DNA of 64,000 bases from Buddleja alternifolia (lineage: Eukaryota; Streptophyta; Magnoliopsida; Lamiales; Scrophulariaceae). Below are positions 10,512 to 22,866 of this stretch, in pieces. The DNA lies in NCBI GenBank assembly GCA_019426215.1, contig CM033408.1, forward strand, positions 27,755,953 to 27,819,952. Direction: 5' to 3'. Position numbers and translations under genes: made by a program. Position 1 is the first letter of the stretch. Each line of letters begins with the position of its first letter. The notes below the pieces were generated by a model. That model was not told the DNA's origin. It did no database searches and worked only from the letters and a program-made list of their open reading frames with translations.

Positions 10512-12310
10512 ATGGCAAGGAAAAGTATGGCTGAAATGCAAGAGGCCATGAGGAATGAAGAAAAGAAAAAGATGTTACTTTGTTTAGGCAAGGATAATCA
10601 TGCACCTGAGATGCCAGCTATCCTAGCTAGGCGATTGATTGATGAGATCCAAGAGTTACCGTTGGACAAGATGGCTAAGGATCCCGTAGGAGAGAAAGGG
10701 ACTCTCCTGCAGCCGGAAGGACTAGCTGACCAGAGAGCTGATCAGCCGCCACCAAATCCATCTTACCATTTAACAGCCAAGTAATTACAAGCAATTGCGG
10801 ACGCAGCTATTGAAAAAGCTATGAAGAATTCGGATCCACAAGGATCCCGAAAGTATGAAAGAAATTTGATGTCGCAGGTACCCGAGAGAACTCTGATGGC
10901 ACCAAGAGGAGGTGGTGCGGATGATATCGGAATCACTCCTGAAGTGGTTTACAATAAGAGAATCAGCAATGTTGAGTGTCTAAATCAGCCCGAGGAAGAG
11001 GAAGAGGGAGAACCTAGCAGGAAATATCCTGCTTCGTAGGGACGCCAAGCACGGCGTGCTGAATGGCTAGAAGACGACAACTAAAAAGGGTGAAGCCAAC
11101 GCTTGATTTGCCCAAGAAAAAAAGCAGCTACCGGGGAGAACTGACGCCGCAGGTGATCCCTGCAGATACCAGCCCGATGGCTGGAGAGAAAGAAGAAAAG
11201 ATCTCGAAGACAAGGCTAGCAATTACGAATCGGCTCGTTCCTTGCTAGATGTGCTAGATAAGCTTGACAAGTTGAAGGATAGCTGAGACAAATTTGAAGC
11301 CATGACCAGGAAAATGGAAGAGTCTAGCGAAGAATTGCAGGTGGGAAACAGCAAGAAGATCGTGGAGTTCCTTTCACTAGAACCATCATGAGGGAAGATT
11401 TACCTAGAGATTTTTGGATCCACTCTATCACGCCTTATGATGGTCTTCTGATCCAGAAGATCATTTGTACACTTTTAGAAATTATGCCTTGCTGCACAGA
11501 TACATGGACATAATCAAATGCAGAGTCTTCCTGACCACGCTGACTAAGTCAGCCCAGCTGTGGTTCAACCAGCTAGCGGAGGGGTCCATGGATCCTTCCA
11601 GGAATTCAGAAACTAGTTCCTTCACCAATTTGCCAGCAGCAAAAGACACGAAAAGACTCTGCTAAGGTTGTTCAAAATCAAGCAAAGGGGAGACGGGATG
11701 TTGAATTCTTATGTGAAGCGCTTCAATACTGCCACAGTAGAAGTCCCTACTGCCACAGCCGAGCTAAAATCCAGTGCGTTCACATAAGGGTTTCGTGAGG
11801 GTGACCTATTCAAATCACTTACTAAGAAACCAACAAGCAATTTTGATGATATGTTGAATAGGGCAGAAAATTAGGTTAACATGGAGGATGCCCAGCTGAT
11901 GAGACGATCTAAACAAAGAAAAGACAAAAAAGAAGAAAACATCAGGAACAGACAACGCCGGGATAATAGAGGTAGGTGGAACACACTAGCACCAGTACCG
12001 GGCAGAATGCAAGACCAACCCTCGTATCGACCAGCACCCAGGGAGACGCACCAATGCATAATGGAGGTAGAAAGCAAAAATGTGACACAGACATCGGAGG
12101 GCCAACCTGCCAGACCATATTGATGTTTCCATAAAGAATACGAGCATCATACAGATAGCTGCAAAGCTTTTGTAGAAGAGATTGAACGTCTCATCAGATC
12201 AGGCCAAATGAAGGGGCATACAATATATAACAGTGTGGGAAACTATTCAGGAAGGACTTCATCACGAGGAAGAGAAACCTCTAGGAATAGGGGGATAACC
12301 AAATAGGTGT
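10512..12310 (+). pseudogene. gag of the Tat-type element, broken
   Basis: Gag forms the virus-like particle. A start at 10512 (MARKSMAEMQ) opens an N-terminal region of low conservation, broken by several stops. The conserved retrotransposon gag core appears at about 11385-11665, with ITPYDG, DHLYTF, LLHRY and LTTLTKSAQLWFNQL landmarks, and then shifts frame. A Cys/His segment (CFHKEYEHHTDSC) near 12125-12165, followed by EEIERLIRSG, is typical of Tat gag C-termini. At least four stops or frameshifts interrupt it. Confidence 0.75.
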
Positions 12311-13440
12311 CCAACGCTGTTTTAGTACCGAAGGGAGGCAATAAATGAAGGATGTGTATTAACTTCCGAGACCTAAATTTGGCATGCCCTAAGGATCACT
12401 ACCTCTTACCCAGGATAGACCAATTGGTGGATTCAACAGCTGGTTTCGAGCTACTCAGCATGATGGATGCGCAAAGTGGATATCATCAAATATCCCTAGA
12501 TGAAAAAGATCAGAGAAAAGTCAGCTTCATTACTTCATTTGGTACTTATTGCTGTGTAGTAATGCCATTCAGACTCAAGAATGCAGGAGCCGCATATTAG
12601 CGGCTGGTCGACATGATGTTTCGCGACCAGCTAGGAAAGAATATAGAGGTATACATAAATGACATGGTGGTAAAAAGATGTGTCACCAACAGCCATGCAG
12701 AAGATTTGCAGCAGACATTTGAGACCTTGAGGAAGTATAGAATGAAGTTGAACCTAGCTAAGTGTGCATTCGAAATTAAAGGAGGGGAAATCCTTGGCTA
12801 CATGGTTCCCAGAGAGAGGGATAGAAGTTAATCCCGAGAAGATAAAGACCATTCAAGACATGAAGGAGCCACGTAACGTCAATGAAGTGCAACAATTAAA
12901 TGGAAGAGTCATGGCTTTAAGCCTTTTTTATCTCAAAATCCGCAGAAAAGAGTGTGCCATTCTTTAAGGTGTTAAGAAAATAAACGGGTTCAGCTGGACA
13001 GAGGATTGCAAACGTGCCTTCAATGAGCTAAAGGAGTATCTAGATAAAGGTGCCATTATTGACCAAGCCTTTGCTAGGTGAACCACTGATATTATATATA
13101 TCGATAGCTAAAAAGGCCGTCAGTACCATCCTGGTTAAGAAAGAATAGAAAGTGGAGAGGCCGATATATTATGTCAGCAAGGTGTTGAGTGATGCTGAAA
13201 CAAGGTACTCAGAGATAGAAAAACTAGCATTCTCCTTGGTGATAACAGCAAGGAGACTGAAACCATACTTCTCAACATATAATATTATAGTAAAAACCAA
13301 CCAACCATTAAAAACGGTGCTAGGGAAAGCAGGTACCTCAGGTAGGCTGGTGAAGTGGGCAGTAGAGCTAGAATAATTTGAAATTGAATATGCAGCTCGC
13401 ATGGCCATTAAGACACAAGTCTTAGATGATTTTGTTACCG
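12311..13440 (+). pseudogene. Reverse transcriptase and first RNase H, Tat type, broken
   Basis: RT copies the element RNA into DNA. Conserved blocks are visible: RMCINFRDLN (about 12350), PRIDQLVD, MMDAQSGYHQI, ASFITSFGTYC-like and FRLKNAGAAY. The catalytic YxDD motif reads YIND (about 12652), so the second aspartate is asparagine, which should abolish activity. A stop replaces a residue after GAAY (12598), and the frame shifts near 12830. RNase H follows at about 13150-13440 (PIYYVSKVL, ETRYSEIEKLAFSLV). The protease that should precede RT is missing, so this looks like an internal deletion fused to gag. Confidence 0.85.
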
Positions 13441-15199
13441 AGATGACAAAGCCTGGAAAAAAAAAGATATGGCTACTACATGTAGATGGGTCGGCTACTC
13501 ATACTGGCAACGGGGCTGAATCTTGCTGACTACCCTAGAGGGAGACCATCTAGAATATGCGATGAAGTTCGAATTCAAGGCTAGCAACAACGAGGCTGAA
13601 TATGATGCCTTCATCATTGGGCTAAAAATGGAAATAAAAAGAGGAGCAGAAAACCTGATCGTTTATTCAGATTCCCAGTTGGTAACCAAGCAGATAGAAG
13701 TAGCTTATGAAGCAAAAGAAGAACAGATGGCAAAGTACCTGAAGATAGTTGAATCCTTAAAAAAGAATTTTAGAATATTTGAAGTTCACAAAATACCGCG
13801 TGCTAAGAACAGCAAGGTTGATTACATGTCTAAACTAGGAAGCTCGATAGTAGACTACAAATCTAGACATATTACCATACAAACAGCTGATCGATCTAGC
13901 ATGGAAAGTGAAGGAGAAGAAATACTCAACGTGATAGACGAGGCCAATTGGAGGACAAAAATCATAAGATACCTTACTAATAAAACCTTGTCAGTAGATC
14001 GGTACAACCAACAAAGAATGCTCATGCGAGCTAAGAGATTTGCTCTCCTAGATGGGGTCTTATATAAGAAAGGCTTTGTTCGGCCATATTTGATGTGCAT
14101 ATCCATAGAAGAAGGAACGTATATCTGGAGAGAAATCCACGAAGGACATTGTGGTAGTCACATCACGGGAGGGGCCCTCGCCGGTAAAACCTTGAGAGCT
14201 GGTTCCTTTTGGCCCAGTCTAAGAGGAAACGTAGCTGAGCCAGTCAAAAGTTGTGAGCAATGTCAGAAGCACACCAACCTCATACTTAAGCCAGCAGAGT
14301 TTTTACACTCACTCAGTATTCCCTGCCCATTTGCCAGGTGGAGAATGAACATAGTTGGGCCTTTCCCAATAGGGCGAGCATAAAAGAAATTATTGCTGGT
14401 GGTAGTGGATTACTTCAACAAGTGGGTAAAAACAGAGGCATTAGCTCGAATAATAGAGACAGAAGTGATATGTTTTCTCTAGAAGAATATATATGTAGAT
14501 ATGGTATACCAAGAGAGATAATATCCGACAATGGCCGACAGTTTAGCGGAGCAAGATTGAAAGAGTGGTGCGAAAAATGGGAATCCAATAGCGTTTTAGC
14601 TCGGTGGCACACCCCCAGATGAATGGTCAAGTGGAGGTCACAAACAGGATACTAGTACAAGGACTGAAGACCAGGTTGGAAGAAGTAGAGGGTAGCTGGG
14701 TGGATGAACTGCAATCGGTATTATGGTCATATAAGACCACTCCCAAGACAACTACGGGAGCCCATTCCTATTATTCTATGGAACTGAGGCCGTGATACCA
14801 CCTGAAGTCAGGATACCCACTCTTCGGGTTCAGCATTTCGAGGCCGAGCAGAATGAAGCCTGCTTAAGGGAAGAACTAGACCTGGTAGAGAAAGGAATGG
14901 AGATAGCATATCGACGAATTGAGCTATATAAACAGCGCATAGCAAGGTCGCAGGCAGCAAAAGTGAAGACACGGTCATTCCAGGTGGGAGACCTCGAACT
15001 AAAAAGGGTAGATGCCACGCACGCTGTAAAGAAGCTGGGCCCAAACTGGGATGGCCCGTACAAGGTCACAAAGGTGTTAAGAGGAGGTGCTTATGAGCTC
15101 CAAAATGGCGAAGGAAGGCAGCTGCCCAGGCCATGGAACGTCCAGAATCTAAAGAAATTCTATGTCTGGAAAAACGAAAAAGAAGAAGAAATATTTTGA
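13441..15199 (+). pseudogene. Second RNase H and integrase, Tat type, broken
   Basis: The additional RNase H starts near 13469 (WLLHVDGSA) and continues in another frame from 13523 (ASNNEAEYDAFIIGL, VYSDSQLV). It is the archaeal-like domain that marks the Tat clade. Integrase follows in the frame ending at 14383: an HHCC zinc region (HEGHCGSHITGG, then CEQCQKH) and the start of the core. After a stop, the frame continues with VDYFNKW, IISDNGRQF and NGQVEVTNRIL, which supply the D, D and E catalytic residues in separate frames. The C-terminal part (14792-15199) carries SFQVGDLELKRV and GPNWDGPYKV and ends in an acidic tail. It has at least four lesions. Confidence 0.85.
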
Positions 15200-16320
15200 T
15201 TTATTATCTTTTTTATTATCGTAACCATCTAAATAAATGATTTCAGAAGGAATGTGAGCCCCCTTTTCAGGGCAGGAAACTGCAAAACTAGTTAAGTATC
15301 AATAAAACTCTACACTTATTTATTCCTATCTTGCTGCTCTCTTTTTACATTAATATACACACAAGAATCCATTTGTTAAAAAAATGGCAGTTTCGGGAGA
15401 AACTGGTGATGTGAAGGTAGACGGTAACTAGGAACGTAACACCTGGGTAGGATACCGGGATCCATGTCAACTGGGAGTATATCAACTGCAGATCTACCAA
15501 GACCTATACTAAGAAAAGATAAAGACGGATGTAATACCGGATAAATAAGGACGGAAGGACGTGGCTCCAGCCCGTACCTCAGAAGATATAAGGCAACATT
15601 GGAGAGATAAGGTTGAGTACGACTCCGGTCCACTCCTTTGGCTAGGGTGAGACTTCAGGTCCATTCCGATGCCCTAGTGATATAAGGCGTAAAATTGATG
15701 CCCGGGAATAAGGAAGGATGTCGTGGTGACACCCTGGCCAGGTGCAAACCCGTTAGGACTAAAATATGAGAGACAGGACGAGGCAGGGAGTCATAAGGAC
15801 AGCCAAAAGGATACAAAAATATAAGTACATGCATTTGCATATGTAGCACCAGAAAGTGTTTGTCATAAATGCCTACATGAAAATTGTGAATTTTTACGAA
15901 TTACTAAAACAACTAGGAAATAAAACACCTAACAGGTAGCATGGTTTTCCTAAATCAATGGTTAATTTTTCTTGTATCCCATTCCTTATGATAACACTTC
16001 ATAAACCATAAAAAAATGATGAAGCATGGTAACGTTACAATTTTCGGATAGAAACTCATTTTTTCAAATACCATTCAACTCATCTATCATGCATGCGAAA
16101 TGTTTAAAAGAATTTGCAGGAAAACACAAGGTAGTGAAGTTATAACAAGAAGCAGTGCATAGGAACATTCAAACCCCTTCCAAAAGGAGGGGGATCAAAA
16201 CGTTCATCTGCCTGAAATAGCAAAACAAAGATAGTGATATTGTTCAAAAAGGTACGCAGGTTTAAAAACCTTGACAAAAGATAAAAGCCCTACTCTATGT
16301 TAGCAGGGGAATTTCCAACC
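15200..16320. other. Noncoding 3' region of the Tat-type element
   Basis: No protein family is recognised on either strand. The DNA is less AT-rich than the flanks and includes GGATACCGGG and AGGACGG words. Long noncoding stretches between pol and the 3' LTR are usual for Tat elements. Confidence 0.5.
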
Positions 16321-16329
16321 ACCTCAGTG

Positions 16330-18613
16330 ATTTCATCATTTTTCACAACTGGCTACCAGCAGGATCCTCAGCAAGATTGCCAGCAGGACCTTTAGCAAGC
16401 TGGTCAGTCGGATTGATGTCAGGATGAACCAGTTCGCCAAGGACAGGAGGCGGAACCACGTTTGCTACACCAAGAACAGAGGCATCCATCGCAACCTCGA
16501 CATCTAAAAATGAATAATCGCTTCAGGGTGGTGGCATACCTCGCACAGCAAATTGGGGTTTACACCCCTCAAAACCCTTATAGAAGTACTCCAGGGACTT
16601 GTCTTCAAATTTTATTGTGAATTCATCTGAAGTCAGGAAGGCCTTTTTGACCTGTTCAGCAAAGGCTCGACCCTCATTAGAATGGGAAAGCGCAGTAGCC
16701 TAAGCTTTTCTCTCCCTGGTTAGAGTGTCCCGGGGCTCTTCCTCCTGCTCAACGAGCACATCTTGCAGGCTCTCCTCCAAAGTCCTAACCCTGGTGGATA
16801 AAGCAGCAATGCATTGCTCCTACTCCTAAACCTCCCGCAAGGCTTGGAGCTCTTTTTCTTGCGCGGCCTTCTCAGCATCCTCATAGGATTTGAGCTTATC
16901 TTGCGCCTTGCTCAACTTCTTTTTCAGGTCATAAAGCTCACCTGTGCGCCTCAAAACGGACCTCCCCATAATGAGAAAGTACTGCGATAAATTATGTACA
17001 AAGTCAGCAAATAGTATTTAAGAAAAGGGTGACTGATAAAAATCAAACAAAATGTTCCGCAGAAAGTTGCGCAGCAAAGAATGATCATTGCTCTTCAAAA
17101 TAGAAGAGCCAGAAGCATCTTAAGCCCTAGACCTCGTACGATGGGTAAAAGGATCGGGAGAATTGAAGGACAGAGAAGAGAACACATCCCTTAAGCGAGG
17201 ACTGGCGTAGCTGCGCTTCTGGGCAGGTGCCTCAGAAGAATCTTCAATAGCAGGCCTTCTTTTTTCAACGATCTCTCAAGCACGAACTGGATCGCGACCT
17301 AGGGCAGATGACAAGGCTGGTGGAGAAATAGTTGCAGGTGGGATCATTTGAGGCTGCACTCCAGCTGGAGGACCGTCTGCTGGAGGAGGGGCTAATGTAG
17401 GAGGAGCCCTTGCAGTAGCCCTTCTCCAGCGATGCTTAGCCTCAGCAAGGCGAGCCGCTTCCGTAATCTCAGCTGCAAAGAAAAAACAAAAGCATAATAA
17501 TTAAACAAAAAATTAAGCACAATGAGTCAACAAATAAAGAGCCGCAAAAAAAAAAAACTACTTATGGATTCACCCTGCATATCAACAGCCAGGGGACTCA
17601 GACCAAAATGGTACAACAAATGGGGATCAGTTAGCTTTCCAATGTTATATTCATTCCAATTCAAGAACTCAACTATTTGATCAAAATGAAGAGGTTTGGC
17701 ATGGATAGGGAAGAGATTGTGGCCCGAGTGCCTTTCCAGATGGTCACGAGGGAAATCCCACACTACACCAGCAGGGGTAGCGATGAAGAATTTTTTTTCT
17801 TCCAATCCTTTTCAGAGTAAGGATAGGAAGTCAGAAACCTCGCTGCACTCCTAGAAGTTAGATAGAAAACACAAAAATCACTACGGGACACCTGAGGAAA
17901 AAACAGGGCGTAGAAAAGATCAACTGAAGGAGGGTAGTCAAAATTATTCAGTAAAACTGTAAAACTCACAATAATACGCATTGCGTTGGGGGCAAGTTGT
18001 TTTAGGGGAAGCCTAAAATGCCTAGCTGTCTGAATGTACAATAGAGGGATAGGGAAGCGAAGACCTGCCCTAAGGTGCACAATATAAAAAATGTAAAACC
18101 CTCAGGAGGGAGGTTAGCCCGGTCATGGGCAGAAGGCACCTGGATGCGATAATTAGTAGAGATACCATAGTTCGCCCTGATTATGCACTCCTGATGATGA
18201 GTAAAGCACGACCTGTAAACAATCCAAAAATGAGCCCCTGGAATAGCCAGTTGAATCCTCTCCTAGTGATCCAAGGCCGCCTCTTCTATATCATTTAAGG
18301 TGTCTGGATCTGGCTAATCCAGGTCCTCATGGTCTAAGACTGCATCAGCCAGATTCGCCCCTGAATTAATCGAGGATGGAGGAAAAGTAAATCCTGTTAT
18401 ATGGGTGCTATGAGAAGGGGAATGGGAAGACGAACCAATGTTTACAAAATCTACAGGCTAGTTGGTGCTGTAAGATTCGCCTACTGAAAGGGGAGGCAAA
18501 GGAAGGTTAGCGGCAGTGGCCACTAGTAGCGCCGCCATCTCCATAAGATCAAAAGGGAGGAGGTCTATGGGGTTATCGGAAGAAACGACAAGAGGGTCGG
18601 ATACGTTAGACAT
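16330..18613 (-). pseudogene. Antisense ORF of the Tat-type element, gypsy-type transposon protein
   Basis: A long decayed frame runs opposite to gag-pol. It opens at 18613 with MSNVSDPLVVSS and an acidic Pro/Ser-rich leader. At about 18100-17550 it carries a region (NLPPEGFTFF, HLRAGLRFPIPLL, ARHFRLPLKQLAPNAMR) that I recognise as the putative gypsy-type transposon family (Transposase_28). After a Pro/Ala-rich linker (about 17480-17280) comes a probable coiled coil (about 16960-16720, Lys/Glu/Gln-rich). An Asp/Pro-rich tail ends near 16340. Many stops and shifts break it. The role of such antisense ORFs is unknown. A separate promoter in the 3' LTR region would be needed to express it. Confidence 0.65.
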
Positions 18614-19300
18614 CTTCACACAACAAAGCAACAACACATACGAAAAAATAGCAGAGAAGGGGAGGAGATAAGTACCTAGTGAAATTAATGGACCTCGGAC
18701 GTGGGTTGGAAGAGTAGTAATTGCTCTTCCAAGACTTGCAAAAAATTTTGAGAAAATAAAAGACACAAAAAAGAGGGTTTTTAACAGGGGAGACGAAAGG
18801 AAGAAGGCAGGAAAATCCTTTAAATAAGGAAAACAAATATGTTAAGAAAATAAATGGAAGAAAGAAGAAATTCAAAATTAAAAAAAGAAAAAGAAAAGGC
18901 GGGATCGAGAAACCACCTCTCACACGTGGCAGCCGAACAGGAGTTACCTGAAGCAGTTATGGCGCCTCTAAAGCCATAACTGCAATGATGGAGTGCTAAA
19001 CCCCAGAAACACATCTGCAGTTACCGAGGACGTGTGAAGGAGCAGAAAAACGTCTCCCATCCATCCTCTCAAATTATGTCACCACCTAGATTTCCTAGGT
19101 GACTTTTCGAGAATGCTGACTGGGCCAGGAAGGAAAAGAGAGCCAAATTTTTCCTTGGGCCTCAATATCACAATAAACCCAATCCAAAAAAGTTTACTTA
19201 CTCTGCCTAACATAAGTCGACAATGCCAGCTTGGCCCATATATAATTTTTAAACTCTTGCAACTTAACAAAATGTCAAACTTTAGAGTTGAGAGGACTAT

Positions 19301-19457
19301 TGATGTGGGTGGATTTTTACCTAAATTGGGCCAAGCTGAGAAAGCCCAATTACTAGTAAAGAAAGGTTGATTTTTCTACATAAATGGGCTCAAGCCTAAG
19401 TGGCCAATTTGCCTTGCTGGATTATGGAAGGATTTTGACCAAGAGACAAAGACAAAC
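19301..19457 (+). repeat. Truncated 3' LTR of the Tat-type element
   Basis: It begins TGATGTGGGTGG, parallels the 5' LTR for about 150 bp, and stops matching after GACAAAGACAAA. The following sequence is the head of a GACAC-family repeat. A short purine stretch (GAGTTGAGAGG) just upstream is the likely polypurine tract. Confidence 0.85.
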
Positions 19458-19459
19458 TA

Positions 19460-19600
19460 TGATGCAACGACACTCCAAAAAACCACCACGGGCGATGTCA
19501 GGTGCGTTCGGACACGAACACGGCTCTGACACGTGTCAGACTTAAGTGATATAAATACATCACTTAATTAAACCTAGCTACAACACAAGTCATATTACAT
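19460..19600 (+). mobile_element. GACAC-family dispersed repeat, head region
   Basis: It opens GATGCAACGACACTCC followed by an A run and CCACCACGGGC. The same head is seen at 54614 (+) and, reversed, at 40491. The right end is not clear. Confidence 0.65.
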
Positions 19601-20036
19601 TTGAGCTACAAGAAAAAAAAACCTTCTCTCCTCTCTCTTACCCTAGCCATCGGCCACCAAGCCAAAGGAAGAAGGAGATTTTCGTTCATATTTTTCCGGC
19701 GAGACGATTTAGAGGCAGCGCAATTGTACTGCTCAAATCAAGAATCAATCAGTCAGATCAATTCGCGAAAGAAATGAAGTTTTCGAAAGCTTGAAGAATA
19801 GTTTGATTTCTCCAACCACTTCGCTTCAACAGGTAAAGTGTCGAAATCCTTCCTTAACATACGTGTGATAAAACCCCGGGCTGATCATGTTTTGGGAAAT
19901 CTCTAAAAAAATTCGCTATACACTTTCAGCAGCGTTTTATAAATTTTTCCCAACACGCCATTGATGTGATGTTTAGAGGTTTGCATGTGAAATGGATGAC
20001 TGGCTTAGTGAGGACGGTCTATATATATTATATATA
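19601..20036. other. Unclassified repeat-like noncoding DNA
   Basis: It contains CTCTCTC tracts, CCGGCGAGACGATTT and a stretch ending TTTTTCCCAACACG, in the style of an LTR or untranslated leader. No partner copy, open frame or target duplication was found in the window. Confidence 0.3.
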
Positions 20037-20681
20037 TGATGCGGTTCGAAATTTACACCAAGAAAGCATATAAATCAAAATACGATTTATTCTATAGAAC
20101 TAATACGAAACAATATGCAAAAATACATAAATAACACTTGAACTCAAAAGATGAACAAAATAGTGTTCTTTTATTCACTTTTCTTGAGAGAGAATACAAG
20201 TACTTAGTTAAATTGTGAAGTGAACATAAAAATTACATGAAATGACTTCAAATCCCTTAAATATGGCCTCATGGCCGATTTTCTCCCTCTCTCTTTGATG
20301 TTGGGCGTTTTTCGGAGTAATGGGGGGGAGAGAGAATGGAGATCATTTCCCCCATTTTAGAGGGTAATGGTTGGATTTTGACTTGGTCCAACCTTATCCC
20401 CTCATCAATTGTCCTTTTTGAGCCTTCCTTCCATCTTCTAACTATCCATTTCATCTCCTTAGCGTGACTTAGGAGCTTCCACGTAATTTGGTCTAGGAGC
20501 CTCCTCGTGGCTTGAGATATGAGCTTCCACGTAGCCTAGGCCTTGAACTTCTCTCGGTGGGCTTTGATGTTGATCTTTCTTTAGGTGTCGAACCGCTTCA
20601 TTAGCCCATGCAATTGATGTCTCTCGGGGCCTAATTCGCACATGAGCCCAAATAACAAGTATGATATTTATCGGCGTATCA
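20037..20681 (-). mobile_element. Solo LTR, 645 bp, with target duplication
   Basis: On the minus strand it starts TGATACGCCGATAAATATC and ends CGAACCGCATCA, giving TG...CA ends with short inverted repeats (TGATACG and TGATGCG). The 5 bp on each side are identical (ATATA, 20032-20036 and 20682-20686), although in a TA-rich setting. No internal element sequence is present, so recombination between two LTRs is the likely origin. The short open frames inside are not genes. Confidence 0.6.
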
Positions 20682-20698
20682 ATATATACATATATACA

Positions 20699-22748
20699 TA
20701 TAGGGTTAAGATCGAGTACATACCCTATATTAGATAAGATCTAAGACCCAATATATACCATTGGATCTATGAAATCTAACAGTCCAAATTAAACACTAGA
20801 AACAGGTGTGAAATTCAATTGTAACTGGCTGAGGGGTATAATAGTAAAATACACACCATTATACAGCAAAGCAAGTCCTAAATTAACTCCACAATCTCCC
20901 TAAAATCTCTCACATTTAAACCCAATTGTAGTAAAAATCTTTCTTCTCTCTTCTCTCTCTCTCTTCCTCTCGTCCTTGATGCGAATACCTTTTAATTCAT
21001 TTCTGATTCCTTTTTATTGAAATTGCAGTGTGGATTCTCATTTGTGAGCTGGAGACGATTTCATTAAGTGGTGGATTGAATAACTTTTTTTTATAAACAT
21101 CATCAACATAAAATCAAAACATGTATTATTACCGTATAATTTTCGATTAAACGTCGCAAATTTGCTGTAAATTACAGTTGGATAGAGAATTCAATATGCA
21201 CACACTGTATAATTGGTTATAAGATACTGTATAATGTGTTATAATATATTGTATAGTGGTTTATAAGATTCTATATTAGAAATATTCAATTATATAGTAT
21301 CTTATAAGCCATTATACAGTGTGCTATAACACATTATACAGTATATTATAACTCATTATACAGTATGTGTTTATAACATATTAAAAATATCTAATTATAT
21401 AGTATCTTATAAGCCGTTATACAGTATGTTATAACACATTATATAGTATATTATAACTTATTATACAATATGTGTTTATAATATATTAAAATATTCAATT
21501 ATACAGTAAAATTAGCACCCAGAATACTGCAGAATATCATGAGATTATGGAAGGTATATATCCAATGTTAACTGTGAGCTGCTAACTCCGTTAATACTCA
21601 TTTATCTTGAAAGTGATAGTTGTTTGTTTATCACAGAGGAAATGGTACATGGTTTACAGCGACTGGGATGGACGAAAGTTGACGTCAATTTTCAATCGGC
21701 AACCTGGGCATTCTTTGCACACAATAACATTAATGTAAGATAAAAAAACTTCTCAAATTAATGCGGAATTGACGATTAATGTAACATTTGTGAGCTGGAG
21801 ACGATTTCATTAAGTGGTGGATTGAATAGCCTTTTTTTTTCTAAACATTTTCAACATAAAATCAAAACATGTATTATTACCGTATAATTTTCGATTAAGC
21901 ATCGCAAATTTGCTGTAAATTACAGTTGGATAGATAATTCAATATGCACACATTGTATAATTGGTTATAAGATATTGTATAATGTATTATAATATACTGT
22001 ATAGTGGTTTATAAGATTCTGTATTAGAAATATTCAATTATACAGTATCTTATAAGCCATTATACAGTGTGCTATAACATATTATACAGTATATTATAAC
22101 TCATTATACAGTATGTGTTTATAACATATTAAAAATATCTAATTATACATTATCTTATAAGCCGTTATACAATATGTTATAACACATTATACACTATATT
22201 ATAACATATTATACAGCTATATACGATATAACACTGCTTTTGAATGAGATCCATCTGTAGATCCCTTTCTCTAAAAGCGTACTTTTGCTCTTCATTGTCT
22301 TTCTTTCTTTCTGGTACACGAGGAATTGTTTATAATCTGATTGCTACCCACATCTCATATTTTTCATCAAAATTAAACACCGATGGAGAAATGAAATTGG
22401 TGTATGGTAAAATAAATATGAACAAATAGAAATTCAAAGATTTGAATATGAATTTACTATTTTCTGTATCAAACATATTTCTCTGTTTGCTGAACTTAAA
22501 AGGATTAATTAAATATGGAAGAAGAATATTTTATTGCGTATAATAAGGGATTTGATTTGGATCCTGCATATTATTTGCATGAGTTTGTTAGACCTATTGA
22601 CCAAAATACTCCCATCATCATTAAATTAAATATAAAATCCGAAATAATGGCTTTAAATATGGACCTTGGGTTCAAATGGTTTAAATGGTCTAGATTGAGT
22701 CTTATATCTTACCTAAACTATAGGGATGTATTTGATCCATACCCTATA
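20699..22748. mobile_element. Element with long terminal inverted repeats and internal direct duplication
   Basis: The left end (TATAGGGTTAAGATCGAGTA) pairs imperfectly with the reverse complement of the right end (TATAGGGTATGGATCAAATA). Pairing continues through CATACCCTA, TAAGATCTAAGACCC and ATGG words for about 60 bp. Inside, a block of about 430 bp is directly duplicated (see separate entry). Between the copies lies a short stretch with codon-like structure near 21640-21740. The long terminal repeats and AT-rich body fit a nonautonomous Mutator-like or unclassified DNA transposon. No transposase is seen. Confidence 0.6.
21040..22215 (+). repeat. Direct duplication of about 430 bp with TTATACAGTATA microrepeats
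   Basis: The blocks at about 21040-21468 and 21787-22215 both start TTTGTGAGCTGGAGACGATT and stay nearly identical to the end (a few mismatches per 100 bp). Within each block a unit near 22 bp (CATTATACAGTATATTATAA) is tandemly repeated with alternating direct and inverted sense, giving many TTATACAGTAT palindrome-like words. Confidence 0.85.
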
Positions 22749-22812
22749 CATATATATATATATATATATATAGAATAGCTAATTAATTGAAATGGCCGAA
22801 AAGTGAAACAGA

Positions 22813-22850
<38 letters not shown>

Positions 22851-22866
22851 GTGTATATATATATAT
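22749..22866. repeat. (TA)n microsatellites
   Basis: TA runs at about 22748-22772 and 22817-22866 flank a short unique stretch between two transposable elements. Confidence 0.9.

Larger units (their letters stand above)
9914..19457 (+). mobile_element. Ty3/gypsy element, Tat type, defective
   Basis: A 5' LTR (9914 to about 10504) is followed by gag, RT, RNase H, a second RNase H and integrase on the + strand. Next comes a long 3' region with an antisense reading frame, then a truncated 3' LTR (19301-19457). LTR identity is clear: both start TGATGT-GGTGGATTTTTACC and share the next 140 bp. Dual RNase H domains and antisense 3' ORFs are known from the Tat clade (Ogre, Retand, Grande and relatives). 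No protease DSG/DTG motif is visible between the gag zinc-binding segment and RT. All frames contain stops. The right end is cut where a GACAC-family repeat begins, so no target duplication can be read. Confidence 0.9.

Noticed and set aside
20269..20641. Two open frames on the minus strand
   Set aside because: They fall inside the solo LTR and look like chance frames.
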